From the NCBI RefSeq assembly GCF_900108065.1, contig NZ_FNVQ01000006.1, positions 124,001-188,000 on the forward strand: a stretch of DNA of 64,000 bases. Direction: 5' to 3'. The position numbers and the translations under genes were made by a program. Position 1 is the first letter of the stretch. Each line of letters starts with the position of its first letter. The DNA is from Marinobacterium lutimaris (lineage in GTDB: Bacteria > Pseudomonadota > Gammaproteobacteria > Pseudomonadales > Balneatricaceae). This document shows, in pieces, positions 28,365 to 40,529 of this stretch. Below the pieces are notes generated by a model. That model saw only the letters and a list, made by a program, of their open reading frames with translations, did not search any database and was not told where the DNA came from.

Positions 28365-28916
28365 CTAAAGAGCTGCATCCCACAACAGGCGTCCCGCCTG
28401 TTTAGCGTTACTCACAAGAGCCTCGCTGCAGCCCTGAACCTGACTCGTAACGATAAGACCTTCCCCCAGCAGGAAAAGCGCGTCAGCCACAGGAGCGGGC
28501 TCTCTGGCGCCTGCAGCACTACATAAACCCAGCAGCAGCGCCTTGATCTCCTCCTTGTGCTGATCCGCCAGCCGGTGCGGAACCTGCTCCCTGGCGGCAA
28601 ATTCCGCTGCGGCGTTGATAAACGCGCAACCGCAGAACTCAGTCTCAGCCACCCAGTCCCCGATAAAATCGAGGTAGGCCAGCGGCCTTGCCTCAGCCTC
28701 TACAGCCAGCACATGCTGTTTAACCCTGCCGATAAACTGCTCATGCCGCAGTAGAAGTGCCGACTCAATCAGGTCGTCTTTACTGGGAAAATATTTGTAA
28801 AGAGTGCGCTTGGTTACGCCCGCTTCCGCGCTCAACAGATCAACCCCTGAGGCGTGAAAGCCGTTTCGATAAAACAGCGCAAGCGCAGCTGTAACTATTC
28901 TGTTTGCGGTCGGCAT
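28365..28916 (-). CDS. TetR-family transcriptional regulator
   Basis: TetR/AcrR-type repressor of 183 residues. The N-terminal helix-turn-helix is complete (residues about 4-50): ALALFYRNGFHASGVDLL, then AGVTKRTLYKYFPSKDDL. The C-terminal ligand domain contains an FCGCAFINAAAEF segment, typical of the YcdC/AefR-like group. Divergently transcribed from an HPP-family membrane protein gene; a palindrome in the 99-bp gap (28955-28972) is the probable operator, so autoregulation and control of the neighbour are likely. Ligand unknown. Confidence 0.9.
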   Translation of the reverse strand: MPTANRIVTAALALFYRNGFHASGVDLLSAEAGVTKRTLYKYFPSKDDLIESALLLRHEQFIGRVKQHVLAVEAEARPLAYLDFIGDWVAETEFCGCAFINAAAEFAAREQVPHRLADQHKEEIKALLLGLCSAAGAREPAPVADALFLLGEGLIVTSQVQGCSEALVSNAKQAGRLLWDAAL

Positions 28917-28954
28917 TGTTGCTCTCTCTGGAATATACCGTTCTGTTTACCTTT

Positions 28955-28972
28955 GTACACCGATCGGTATAC
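28955..28972. promoter_or_regulatory. probable TetR operator palindrome
   Basis: GTACACCGATCGGTATAC, an 18-bp near-perfect palindrome (one mismatched pair) centred on CGATCG, in the divergent gap. A related half-site ATACCG is at 28935-28940. TetR family dimers bind such sites. Confidence 0.55.
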
Positions 28973-29015
28973 TTACGCAACAAATCAGCAGCAATTAGAA
29001 GGCAGGAGCCTCAGT

Positions 29016-29516
29016 ATGCGTTTCCCCTCAGTGTTAAAGTCCGGCGCGCCGGCCGCTCCCTCTCTCAGGTTTATCTTCCTATCGTCCCTGGGCGCTGGCC
29101 TGGCGATCGCAATGACCGGCTGGCTCAGTGTCGTATCGGGAACCCCCTGGCTGATGGCGCCCTTTGGTGCCAGCTGCGTACTGGCCTTTGGCGTACCGGA
29201 CTCACCGCTGGCCCAGCCGCGCGCCATTATCGGTGGCCATCTGATCGCAACACTGATCGGGATTATTACCGCACAACTGCTTGGTGATTCGTGGATCGGC
29301 ATGGCACTGGCCGTAGCCCTGGCGCTGGCAGCGATGCAAATTACCCGTACCGTGCATGCGCCTGCCGGCGCCGACCCCATCGTAGTGATCATGGCGCATG
29401 CGCCATTCAGCTATCTGGTGTCACCTGTCCTGGCCGGATCCCTGGTTATCGTGGCATTCGCCTGGGCGATCAACCATCTGCAACGGCCTGGAACCTATCC
29501 TCGCTACTGGCTGTAA
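29016..29516 (+). CDS. HPP-family integral membrane protein
   Basis: Small inner-membrane protein of 166 residues with four to five hydrophobic helices. It matches the HPP family by the APFGASCVLAFGVPDSPLAQPRAI region and GGHLIAT; the namesake HPP motif reads HAPAGADP here. Plant HPP proteins have been linked to nitrite transport; bacterial members are uncharacterised. Start chosen at ATG 29016, with GGAG 7 bases before it; a longer open frame upstream runs through the divergent promoter region and is not coding. Probably controlled by the adjacent TetR-type repressor. Confidence 0.82.
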   Translation: MRFPSVLKSGAPAAPSLRFIFLSSLGAGLAIAMTGWLSVVSGTPWLMAPFGASCVLAFGVPDSPLAQPRAIIGGHLIATLIGIITAQLLGDSWIGMALAVALALAAMQITRTVHAPAGADPIVVIMAHAPFSYLVSPVLAGSLVIVAFAWAINHLQRPGTYPRYWL

Positions 29517-29556
29517 ATCCAGCCCTAAGCGATGTTTGAACCCAAACGCCAGACAC

Positions 29557-29583
29557 AAAAAAAGCAGCCGAAGCTGCTTTTTT
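29557..29583. terminator. bidirectional terminator between the HPP gene and gyrB
   Basis: A-run, AAAGCAGC-CGAA-GCTGCTTT, T-run; works in either direction between convergent genes. Stem 29561-29568 with 29573-29580. Confidence 0.9.
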
Positions 29584-29598
29584 ATTACCCGAAACCGA

Positions 29599-33127
<3,529 letters not shown>

Positions 33128-33145
33128 AAAAGAGGATCAAAGGAG

Positions 33146-33183
33146 AAGTAAGCGCTCACATTTATGTAAGTGAGCGCTTACTT
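33146..33183. repeat. perfect 14-bp inverted repeat between dnaN and recF
   Basis: AAGTAAGCGCTCAC (33146-33159) and its exact complement GTGAGCGCTTACTT (33170-33183), 10-base loop. On the minus transcript it has no full T-run after it, so it is either a weak terminator/attenuator or an RNA-processing hairpin setting recF and gyrB levels. The second arm overlaps the end of dnaN only at its last codons' flank. Confidence 0.75.
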
Positions 33184-33188
33184 CAAGA

Positions 33189-34292
33189 TCACATGCGCAT
33201 CGGCATGACGACGTAAGTGGCATCCGGCTCTTCAAAGCCTTCGATCAACGCGCTGCTGTTCGAATCAAACAGCGTAAAGCGCACCACGTCGGAATTCAGG
33301 ATGGAAAGCACATCCAGCAGGTAGTTCACGTTGAAGCCGATCTCAAGGGTGCTGCCCTCGTAGTCAACCGCTACGGTCTCTTCCGCTTCTTCCTGCTCCG
33401 GGTTGTTCGCCATCACCTGCAGCATGCCGTCAGACAGCGACAGACGCACGCCACGGTATTTCTCATTGGAGAGGATGGCGATACGGCTGAATACCTGGCG
33501 CAGTTCCAGGCGATCACCCAGCATCACCTTGTCGCCGTTACGCGGGATAACGCGCTGGTAATCCGGGAACTTGCCATCCACCAGCTTGGAGGTGAAGGTA
33601 AAGTCGCCCACGTTGGCGCGGATGTGGTTGGCGCCGATCACGAGGCTTACCGGGTTGTCCCCACCCTGCAGCAAACGGGCCAGTTCCAGGATACCCTTGC
33701 GCGGCACGATGATCTGGTGCTGCAGCTCCTTGTCCATCTCCACATCGCTGATAGCGGTGGCAAGACGGTGGCCATCGGTGGACACGGCGCGCAGAGTGCC
33801 ATCCTTCACCTCGAGCAGCATACCGTTAAGGTAATAACGCACATCCTGCTGCGCCATGGAGAAGCCGGTCTGGTCGATCAGGTGACGCAGTGCAGACTGT
33901 GGCAGCGTCAGCTGCATCGCCTGCGGGCTGTCTTCCACGTTCGGGAACTCGCTGGCAGGCAGCGTGGAGAGCGAGAAGCGGCTACGGCCGGCCTTGATGA
34001 TCATCTTCTGACCGGACAGCTCAAGCTCGATGCGGGCATCGTCCGACAGGGATTTACAGATGTCCATCAGCTTACGCGCCGGAACCGTCACGGAGCCAGC
34101 GTCGGCGGGCTCATCCAGTTCGACACGACCGATCAACTCGACCTCCAGATCCGTACCGGTCAGGGAGAGCTGGTTGCCCTCAGCGACAAGCAGGATATTG
34201 GAAAGCACCGGCAACGTCTGACGACGCTCCACTACGCCGGCTACCAGCTGCAGCGGCTTGATAAGTGCTTCACGGGAAATTACGAATCTCAT
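33189..34292 (-). CDS. dnaN: DNA polymerase III sliding clamp (beta subunit)
   Basis: Beta clamp, 367 residues, three repeated clamp domains. Start MRFVISREALIKPLQLVAGVVERRQTLPVL and C-terminal ATYVVMPMRM are family hallmarks; the peptide-binding pocket lies between domains 2 and 3. It encircles DNA and tethers polymerase III. 28 bases separate it from dnaA on the minus strand. Confidence 0.98.
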   Translation of the reverse strand: MRFVISREALIKPLQLVAGVVERRQTLPVLSNILLVAEGNQLSLTGTDLEVELIGRVELDEPADAGSVTVPARKLMDICKSLSDDARIELELSGQKMIIKAGRSRFSLSTLPASEFPNVEDSPQAMQLTLPQSALRHLIDQTGFSMAQQDVRYYLNGMLLEVKDGTLRAVSTDGHRLATAISDVEMDKELQHQIIVPRKGILELARLLQGGDNPVSLVIGANHIRANVGDFTFTSKLVDGKFPDYQRVIPRNGDKVMLGDRLELRQVFSRIAILSNEKYRGVRLSLSDGMLQVMANNPEQEEAEETVAVDYEGSTLEIGFNVNYLLDVLSILNSDVVRFTLFDSNSSALIEGFEEPDATYVVMPMRM

Positions 34293-34320
34293 GGCTGTCT
34301 ACCTTGTCAGGATCCGAGTA

Positions 34321-35898
34321 CTACGCCGTCAGATGACGCAGCAGGTTTTTGTAATCTTCGGCGATGTCCGTATCACTCTCGCGCAATTCTTTGATCTTGC
34401 GACAGGCATGGAGCACCGTGGTGTGATCGCGACCACCAAAAGCGTTGCCGATCTCCGGCAGGCTGTGGTTGGTCAGTTCTTTCGCCAGGCTCATCGCCAC
34501 CTGACGCGGACGTGCCACCGACCGGCTACGCCGCTTGGATAGCAGGTCGGACACTTTAATCTTGTAGTAATCCGCAACAACACGCTGAATGTTGTCAATA
34601 CTAACCTGTTTGTCCTGCAATGCCAGCAGGTCCTTAAGTGATTCTTTTATAAAGGGAGTATTGATGGCATTGCCGGTGAAATGGGCGTTGGCGATAACCC
34701 GCTTCAGCGCACCTTCCAGCTCACGGACATTGGAGCGGATTTTCTGCGCCAGGAAGAAAGCGGAATCGTCCGGCAGATCGACCTTCGCTTCCTGCGCTTT
34801 CTTCATCAGGATCGCTACGCGGGTTTCCAGCTCTGGCGGCTCGATCGCCACCGTCAGGCCCCAGCCAAAGCGGGATTTGAGTCGCTCCTCAACGCCGCTG
34901 ATCTCTTTCGGATAGCGGTCGGAGGTCAGAATCATCTGCTGGCCGCCTTCAAGCAACGCGTTGAAGGTGTGGAAAAACTCCTCCTGGGAGCGCTCCTTGC
35001 CGGCAAAGAACTGGATATCATCGATCAGCAGCGCATCAACGGAGCGGTAGTAGCGCTTGAAGTCGTTGATGGCATTCAGCTGCAGCGCCTTGACCATATC
35101 GGCCACGAAGCGCTCGGAGTGCAGGTAGACGATGCGCGCATTTGGGTTGCGCTTAAGCATCTCGGTACCTACGGCATGCATCAAGTGGGTTTTACCGAGA
35201 CCAACGCCGCCATATATAAACAGCGGGTTGTAGGCGCCACCCGGGTTATCCGCCACCTGCTGTGCCGCCGCCAGCGCAAGCTGGTTGGATTTACCCTGTA
35301 CGAACGACTGGAAGGTAAACGACGGGTTCAGGTTCGACTGATGGCGCACGCTGCCTTCGACTTCGACACGACGCTCGCTGCGCATCGGCATGCGATCATC
35401 GCTGGGCAGCATATCAAGCTCAAGCTGAGGCTCTATGCTGTAGCCCTCATCCACCGGCTGAGTAGACGCAGGCATCGTCTGAGTCGGCGCAGCGGGCGCT
35501 GACGCTGTCATGCTGGGAGCAGCGGGCGCAGGCTCGGGAGCCAGATCCGCCGAGGGTGCCATCTCGTTCATGGCGCTGGTCTGGGGACGCTTGCGGATCG
35601 GAGCTGTACGACGGCGCGCGGCCATAGAGCTGGCCGCGCCACTGCTTTGGCCAGCCTTACCGGCAATATCCAGGCGCACCTCAGTGCTGATATCACCGGT
35701 GACATCGGCCACCACCTGGCGAATACGGGACAGAAACTTGTCGGCAACCCAGTCGCGGACAAAGCGGTTCGGCGCCAGCAATACCAGTGCAGTATCGGCG
35801 TCATCGGCCCGCAACGGACGAATCCAGGTATTGAACTGCTGGGCAGGAAATTCCTGCTGCAGGCTCTTCAGGCACTGCTCCCAAAGTTCGACCGACAT
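34321..35898 (-). CDS. dnaA: chromosomal replication initiator DnaA
   Basis: DnaA, 525 residues. Domain I at the N-terminus ([25 protein letters not shown]); a long proline/alanine-rich linker (domain II, about residues 85-190); the AAA+ domain with Walker [14 protein letters not shown] (K236) and Walker [10 protein letters not shown]; domain IV with the DNA-binding signature [14 protein letters not shown]. Longer than E. coli DnaA (467) because of the linker. Heads the dnaA-dnaN-recF-gyrB operon. A perfect DnaA box at 36011-36019 lies about 115 bp upstream, consistent with autoregulation. Confidence 0.98.
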   Translation of the reverse strand: MSVELWEQCLKSLQQEFPAQQFNTWIRPLRADDADTALVLLAPNRFVRDWVADKFLSRIRQVVADVTGDISTEVRLDIAGKAGQSSGAASSMAARRRTAPIRKRPQTSAMNEMAPSADLAPEPAPAAPSMTASAPAAPTQTMPASTQPVDEGYSIEPQLELDMLPSDDRMPMRSERRVEVEGSVRHQSNLNPSFTFQSFVQGKSNQLALAAAQQVADNPGGAYNPLFIYGGVGLGKTHLMHAVGTEMLKRNPNARIVYLHSERFVADMVKALQLNAINDFKRYYRSVDALLIDDIQFFAGKERSQEEFFHTFNALLEGGQQMILTSDRYPKEISGVEERLKSRFGWGLTVAIEPPELETRVAILMKKAQEAKVDLPDDSAFFLAQKIRSNVRELEGALKRVIANAHFTGNAINTPFIKESLKDLLALQDKQVSIDNIQRVVADYYKIKVSDLLSKRRSRSVARPRQVAMSLAKELTNHSLPEIGNAFGGRDHTTVLHACRKIKELRESDTDIAEDYKNLLRHLTA

Positions 35899-36010
35899 TC
35901 CTTGACCCCTGAAAATGCACTAAAACGAACGCCAGGAGGTTACCGCTCAGAAGGGTGACCCGCCCGGTCTTGTTATCGATGGTCCGCTATTCTAACCACT
36001 CGAACCAAAC

Positions 36011-36019
36011 TTATACACA
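36011..36019 (+). promoter_or_regulatory. DnaA box upstream of dnaA
   Basis: TTATACACA, exact match to TTATNCACA. Confidence 0.7.
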
Positions 36020-36361
36020 GCTGTGAGCAAACTTTTTTAGATTAGCTGTAATCGCTTTCTGCAGCGGGATAAACGGCTTCACAAACCCTGCTTATCCACC
36101 TTTTGACGATCAGCCACAGTTTGAAAACAGCCTTTCAAAAGACTTACAAACACCTTATCTGTTTATTTTTTAAAAGGTCTTTTAAGTTACGAACAGAAAT
36201 TCACATAATACTTGTGAAGAACTTTGTGCCATCGCTGATACGATAACGCTGCCCACCTATATAAAGAAGAAACAGGAGACCATCCTGGCTGGTGAGCTGG
36301 ATAGGGAATCGATAGATAATGTCAGACCTGGCGAAAAACGTTCAAAAAGCATACAAAAGGT

Positions 36362-36390
36362 TTGCATCCCCCCTGGGGATTCACTAGAAT
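36362..36390 (+). promoter_or_regulatory. sigma-70 promoter of rpmH
   Basis: TTGCAT (36362-36367), 17-bp spacer, TAGAAT (36385-36390); start expected near 36397, giving a leader of about 65 bases before rpmH. Confidence 0.65.
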
Positions 36391-36462
36391 CTCGCGTCTT
36401 AATTTTTTTGACCTATACGTGGATCAGCACCTCACGTACAGAACGTAAGTAGGACTGAGGCA

Positions 36463-36597
36463 ATGAAAAGAACATTCCAACCGAGCGTACTTAAGCGCAA
36501 ACGCAACCACGGTTTCCGTGCCCGCATGGCAACCAAGAACGGCCGTCAGGTTCTGAACCGTCGCCGTGCTAAAGGCCGTAAACGCCTTTCTGCTTGA
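36463..36597 (+). CDS. rpmH: 50S ribosomal protein L34
   Basis: L34, 44 residues: [18 protein letters not shown], then [19 protein letters not shown] and RKRLSA. Tiny, very basic ribosomal protein of the large subunit, essentially identical to other gammaproteobacterial L34. Start ATG 36463 preceded by an AGGACTGAGG purine-rich stretch. First gene of the rpmH-rnpA-yidC-mnmE set, divergent from dnaA. Confidence 0.99.
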   Translation: MKRTFQPSVLKRKRNHGFRARMATKNGRQVLNRRRAKGRKRLSA

Positions 36598-36623
36598 TTC
36601 AGCCAGCAGGGTTAAACGACTGC

Positions 36624-36998
36624 ATGGCCGATTTCGATTATCCCCGCCAGTTACGCTTGTTGACTGGCAGGGATTTCAAGCGTGTATTCGACAATGCAGC
36701 CTTCAAGGTCTCCGAGCAGCCGCTGCTCATACTTTCCTCGCCCAATGACCTTGGACACCCGAGAATCGGGTTCGTCATTTCCAAAAAAAACATCCGTCGG
36801 GCTGTCAAACGCAACCGCGTTCGGCGTATCATTCGCGAGTCTTTTCGCCTGCATCAGCACGAACTCCCTGCCGTGGATATCGTCATTCTCGCCCGTCGTG
36901 GCCTGGATACGCTCGATAACCCCGAGTTACACCGGATGATTGAACGCTGCTGGTCCAGATTGATCAAGAAAGCCCAAAAAGCTCACAAAAAAGGTTGA
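36624..36998 (+). CDS. rnpA: ribonuclease P protein component
   Basis: RnpA, 124 residues, the basic protein subunit of RNase P that helps the RNA subunit cut 5' leaders from pre-tRNAs. The RNR motif is in KNIRRAVKRNRVRRIIRES; start region LLTGRDFKRVF and DIVILARRGL are typical. Start chosen at ATG 36624 by family alignment; an in-frame TTG at 36594 overlapping the rpmH stop is possible. Only 13 bases separate its stop from yidC, leaving no room for yidD. Confidence 0.96.
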   Translation: MADFDYPRQLRLLTGRDFKRVFDNAAFKVSEQPLLILSSPNDLGHPRIGFVISKKNIRRAVKRNRVRRIIRESFRLHQHELPAVDIVILARRGLDTLDNPELHRMIERCWSRLIKKAQKAHKKG

Positions 36999-37011
36999 TG
37001 GTTTCTTCGCC

Positions 37012-38703
37012 ATGGATGTACAGCGAGTCATACTGATTGCCGCCCTGGCATTAATTTCCTACATGCTGGTTTTGCAGTGGAACGACGATTACGGTCCCGC
37101 TCAGCAACAGACTGCCAGCGCGCAGCCGGCTGAAACCGTATCGGCCTATGCCAACAGTGGCGAAGCCGAACTGCCCGTCGTTGGCGCAGCTTCCGATGCC
37201 GGCGCGGATGTGCCCGAGGCCGCCAATGCTGACGCACAGACCGCTGTTGCAGAGACTCAGGTCAGCGAAGAGCTGATCAATGTCTCCACCGACGTCCTGC
37301 AGGTCGTTATCGACCCCCGCGGCGGCGACATCATCAAAGTAGCCCTGCCTAAACACGAAGATGTGCTGAACTCCGGCAACCCGTTCGTGCTGCTGGAACA
37401 GAACAGCAACCGCACCTACGTCGCTCAGAGCGGCCTGGTCGGTCGTGATGGTCCTGATGCGCAGAAAGGCGGTCGCCCGCTGTACAGTGCAGCCAGCACC
37501 GAATACAGCCTGGATGACAACGACAGCCTTAATGTAGACCTGACCCTGACCCAGGAAAACGGCGTTGCCGTGACCAAGCGCTTCACCTTCAACAAGGGTG
37601 AATACCGTGTCGGTCTCGACTACATCGTCGACAACCAGAGCCAGGAATCCTGGAACGGCGTGCTGTTCGGTCAGATCAAACGCGATGGCAGCGCCGACCC
37701 GTCTCAGCAGACCTCCATGGGCATGAAGTCCTACCTCGGTGCGGTGTTCTCTACCGAAGAGAACAACTACCAGAAGGTCAACTTCGGCGATATGGATGAA
37801 GAGCGCTTCAAGCAGAACAGCCCGGACGGCTGGGTAGCTATGGTGCAGCACTACTTCGTCAGCGCATGGATTCCTGCGCCTGGCGCCGAGTACACCTACC
37901 AGTCGCGCAAGCTGAACGGCAACTATATCGTTGGCTTCCTGTCGCCATCATTTGATGTAGCGCCGGGTGAAAGCCAGAGCGTCAGCGCTACCCTCTACGC
38001 CGGTCCGAAAGACCAGGAGCAGATGGAAGCTACTGCGCCGAATCTGAAGCTGACCGTGGACTACGGCATCCTCTGGTGGATCGCATCACCGCTGCACACC
38101 ATCCTGACCTGGATCCACTCCGTCGTGGGTAACTGGGGTCTGTCGATCATCGGCATCACCCTGCTGGTCAAGATCGCCCTGTTCCAGCTGAACGCCAAAG
38201 CGTTCAAATCCATGGCCAAGATGCGCAAGTTCGGCCCTGAGATGACTCGCCTGAAAGAGCAGTATGGCGACGACCGTCAGAAGATGTCCCAGGAGATGAT
38301 GAAGCTCTACCAGAAGGAGAAGATCAATCCTCTGGGTGGCTGTCTGCCGATCCTGGTACAGATGCCGGTATTCATCGCACTGTACTGGGTACTGATGGAA
38401 TCGATCGAGCTGCGTCACGCGCCGTTCTTCGGTTACATCCAGGATCTGTCGCAGATGGACCCGTACTTCATCCTGCCGATCCTGATGGGCGGTACCATGT
38501 TCATTCAGCAGATGCTGAACCCGACACCGCCAGACCCGATGCAGGCGAAGATCATGAAGCTGCTACCGATCATCTTCACCTTCTTTTTCCTCTGGTTCCC
38601 GGCTGGTCTGGTACTGTACTGGCTGTGCAACAACGTACTGTCGATCGCCCAGCAGTGGCTCATCAACCGCCAGATCGAGGCGGGAGACGACAAGAAGGCG
38701 TGA
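37012..38703 (+). CDS. yidC: membrane protein insertase YidC
   Basis: YidC/OxaI, 563 residues, inner-membrane insertase. N-terminal membrane anchor (residues 3-22), an alanine-rich spacer, the large periplasmic P1 domain, and five C-terminal helices from about residue 365 with NPLGGCLPILVQMPVFIALYW and the Gly/Arg-lined groove region. Full length for gammaproteobacteria. Follows rnpA directly instead of yidD. A terminator follows the stop. Confidence 0.98.
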   Translation: MDVQRVILIAALALISYMLVLQWNDDYGPAQQQTASAQPAETVSAYANSGEAELPVVGAASDAGADVPEAANADAQTAVAETQVSEELINVSTDVLQVVIDPRGGDIIKVALPKHEDVLNSGNPFVLLEQNSNRTYVAQSGLVGRDGPDAQKGGRPLYSAASTEYSLDDNDSLNVDLTLTQENGVAVTKRFTFNKGEYRVGLDYIVDNQSQESWNGVLFGQIKRDGSADPSQQTSMGMKSYLGAVFSTEENNYQKVNFGDMDEERFKQNSPDGWVAMVQHYFVSAWIPAPGAEYTYQSRKLNGNYIVGFLSPSFDVAPGESQSVSATLYAGPKDQEQMEATAPNLKLTVDYGILWWIASPLHTILTWIHSVVGNWGLSIIGITLLVKIALFQLNAKAFKSMAKMRKFGPEMTRLKEQYGDDRQKMSQEMMKLYQKEKINPLGGCLPILVQMPVFIALYWVLMESIELRHAPFFGYIQDLSQMDPYFILPILMGGTMFIQQMLNPTPPDPMQAKIMKLLPIIFTFFFLWFPAGLVLYWLCNNVLSIAQQWLINRQIEAGDDKKA

Positions 38704-38715
38704 TCGCCTAAGCTT

Positions 38716-38741
38716 AAAAGGCTCCCTCGGGAGCCTTTTTT
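38716..38741 (+). terminator. intrinsic terminator after yidC
   Basis: AAAAGGCTCC-CTCG-GGAGCC then a T-run; starts 13 bp after the yidC stop. Confidence 0.92.
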
Positions 38742-38817
38742 GTATCCGGGAAAAGCTCTCCGGTACGCTGTAGCCAAACAATCAACGCGCTCCATCAAGC
38801 AACGAGAACAGAACGCT

Positions 38818-40182
38818 ATGCAGATCGCACAGGACACCATCGTCGCCCAGGCCACGGCTCCCGGACGTGGCGGCGTCGGCATTATTCGTCTCTCCGGCCC
38901 CCAGGCGCTGGAACTGGGCAAGCGTATACTGCGCTTCGAACCCCTGCCCCGACACGCGCATTACTGCGGCTTTTACGCCCAGCAGGGCGACGAGATCGAT
39001 CAGGGCATCGCGATCTATTTTCCCGGCCCGAACTCCTTTACCGGCGAGGATGTGCTTGAACTTCAGGGCCACGGCGGGCCCGTGATCCTCGATCTGCTGC
39101 TGCAGGAGCTGATCGCTCTGGGCGCTAGGCCTGCACGTCCCGGTGAATTCTCCGAGCGCGCCTTCCTCAACGACAAGCTCGATCTGGCCCAGGCGGAAGC
39201 GATCGCGGACCTGATCGACAGCTCCTCGGAACAAGCCGCCCGCAGCGCACTGCGTTCACTCCAAGGGGTGTTCTCGAAACGGGTGCATGCTCTGGTGGAA
39301 GCACTGATTCAGCTGCGCATCTATGTGGAAGCGGCCATCGACTTCCCTGAAGAGGAGATCGACTTCCTCGCCGACGGCAAGGTGCTTAACGATCTCAAAG
39401 AGATCATCGCCCAACTGGCCGAGGTACGTCAGGAAGCCCGCCAGGGAAGCCTGCTGCGCGAAGGGATGACCGTGGTCATCGCCGGCCGCCCCAATGCCGG
39501 CAAATCCAGCTTGCTCAACGCCCTGGCCGGACGCGAGACCGCTATCGTCACCGATATCGAGGGCACCACCCGCGACGTGCTGCGCGAGCATATCCATCTC
39601 GACGGCATGCCACTGCATATCATCGATACCGCAGGCCTTCGCGATGCACCCGATGCGGTGGAACAGATCGGCATAGAGCGCGCCTGGGCGGAGATTCGCA
39701 AGGCGGACCGCATCCTGATGATGGTCGACAGTACCCGTTCTGCCACCACCGACCCGCTTAATCTCTGGCCAGAGCTCGGCGATCACCTGGATAACCTCAA
39801 CCATGTCACTCTGATACGTAACAAGGCGGATCTGAGCGGAGAACCCACCCGTATCGAACAGGCGGGTGAACACACCCTGATCGCACTCTCCGCGAAGGAA
39901 GGTGGCGGCGTGGAACTGCTGCGTGAGCATCTGAAATCCGTAATGGGGTTCAGCGCCACCACCGAAGGCGGATTTATGGCACGCCGCCGTCATATCGATG
40001 CGCTGGAAAGGGCGGATGAACTGCTGCATACCGGCCTGGTGCAACTCCAGACCGATAGCGCCGGCGAGCTACTCGCCGAAGATCTGCGCCTGGCACAACA
40101 AACGCTGGGGGAAATTACCGGTGAATTTACCCCCGATGACCTGCTGGGACGAATTTTCAGCTCGTTCTGTATCGGCAAGTAA
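38818..40182 (+). CDS. mnmE: tRNA modification GTPase MnmE
   Basis: MnmE (TrmE), 454 residues, works with MnmG to put cmnm5 groups on wobble uridine of tRNAs. N-terminal THF-binding domain ([16 protein letters not shown]), helical domain, and a G domain with G1 at 223-231 (GRPNAGKSS) and the [15 protein letters not shown] elements; C-terminal CIGK with the conserved cysteine is present. Start ATG 38818 by family alignment; an earlier in-frame ATG lies in the terminator. Partner mnmG is 1.8 kb downstream, beyond an AlkB-like gene and oriC. Confidence 0.97.
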   Translation: MQIAQDTIVAQATAPGRGGVGIIRLSGPQALELGKRILRFEPLPRHAHYCGFYAQQGDEIDQGIAIYFPGPNSFTGEDVLELQGHGGPVILDLLLQELIALGARPARPGEFSERAFLNDKLDLAQAEAIADLIDSSSEQAARSALRSLQGVFSKRVHALVEALIQLRIYVEAAIDFPEEEIDFLADGKVLNDLKEIIAQLAEVRQEARQGSLLREGMTVVIAGRPNAGKSSLLNALAGRETAIVTDIEGTTRDVLREHIHLDGMPLHIIDTAGLRDAPDAVEQIGIERAWAEIRKADRILMMVDSTRSATTDPLNLWPELGDHLDNLNHVTLIRNKADLSGEPTRIEQAGEHTLIALSAKEGGGVELLREHLKSVMGFSATTEGGFMARRRHIDALERADELLHTGLVQLQTDSAGELLAEDLRLAQQTLGEITGEFTPDDLLGRIFSSFCIGK

Positions 40183-40223
40183 AAGGGGCAAGTAACAGGG
40201 GCGAAAAACCGCCCAGAAACAAA

Positions 40224-40270
40224 CCAGGACACTGTGCAGATACACTGGAAGTACGCCTACAGTGTCCTGG
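40224..40270. repeat. 12-bp perfect inverted repeat (mnmE 3' hairpin)
   Basis: CCAGGACACTGT and ACAGTGTCCTGG with a 23-base loop, 41 bp after mnmE. No proper T-run follows (GGGCTTTTC), so terminator function is uncertain. Confidence 0.6.
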
Positions 40271-40474
40271 GCTTTTCAGCGAGCAGCGCCCCAGCTTGGG
40301 CATTGCGTCGCGTTTTCGCTGAAGCATCTCAGACTGCCCCCCGACCAAGTTCGGCACCTGCTCTATGCCTGCCAGCTCTAGCTGGAGCCGCCGTCATGCA
40401 AGAGCATCAACACCAAACGCACTGAACTGGCCATCCCCAAGCGATAGAACGCCTATTCGGGCACAGAGGTCTGC

Positions 40475-40516
40475 AGGTTAAAGTCAGTCTGAATTGATAC
40501 CTGCCGACTTTAACCT
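40475..40516. repeat. 11-bp perfect inverted repeat (alkB-like 3' hairpin)
   Basis: AGGTTAAAGTC and GACTTTAACCT, 20-base loop, just beyond the stop of the minus-strand AlkB-like gene. Possibly a transcription end or RNA-stability hairpin. Confidence 0.5.
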
Positions 40517-40529
40517 TACCCCATCCATC

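Larger units (their letters stand above)
35899..36462. other. dnaA-rpmH intergenic region with few DnaA boxes
   Basis: A 564-bp divergent gap. It holds a perfect DnaA box TTATACACA at 36011-36019, an 8-of-9 box TTATCCACC at 36092-36100, AT-rich runs near 36150-36200 and the rpmH promoter. In Pseudomonas oriC is in this gap, but far fewer boxes are visible here than upstream of mnmG. I read it as the dnaA control region, with a secondary origin role possible. Confidence 0.6.
40183..40529. other. 347-bp gap after mnmE with two inverted repeats
   Basis: Holds a perfect 12-bp inverted repeat (CCAGGACACTGT at 40224-40235, ACAGTGTCCTGG at 40259-40270) and an 11-bp one (AGGTTAAAGTC at 40475-40485, GACTTTAACCT at 40506-40516). 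Between them one frame reads plausibly as protein with internal stops (for example LPPDQVRHLLYACQL), so it may be the relic of a lost gene or mobile element. I recognise no family. Confidence 0.4.
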
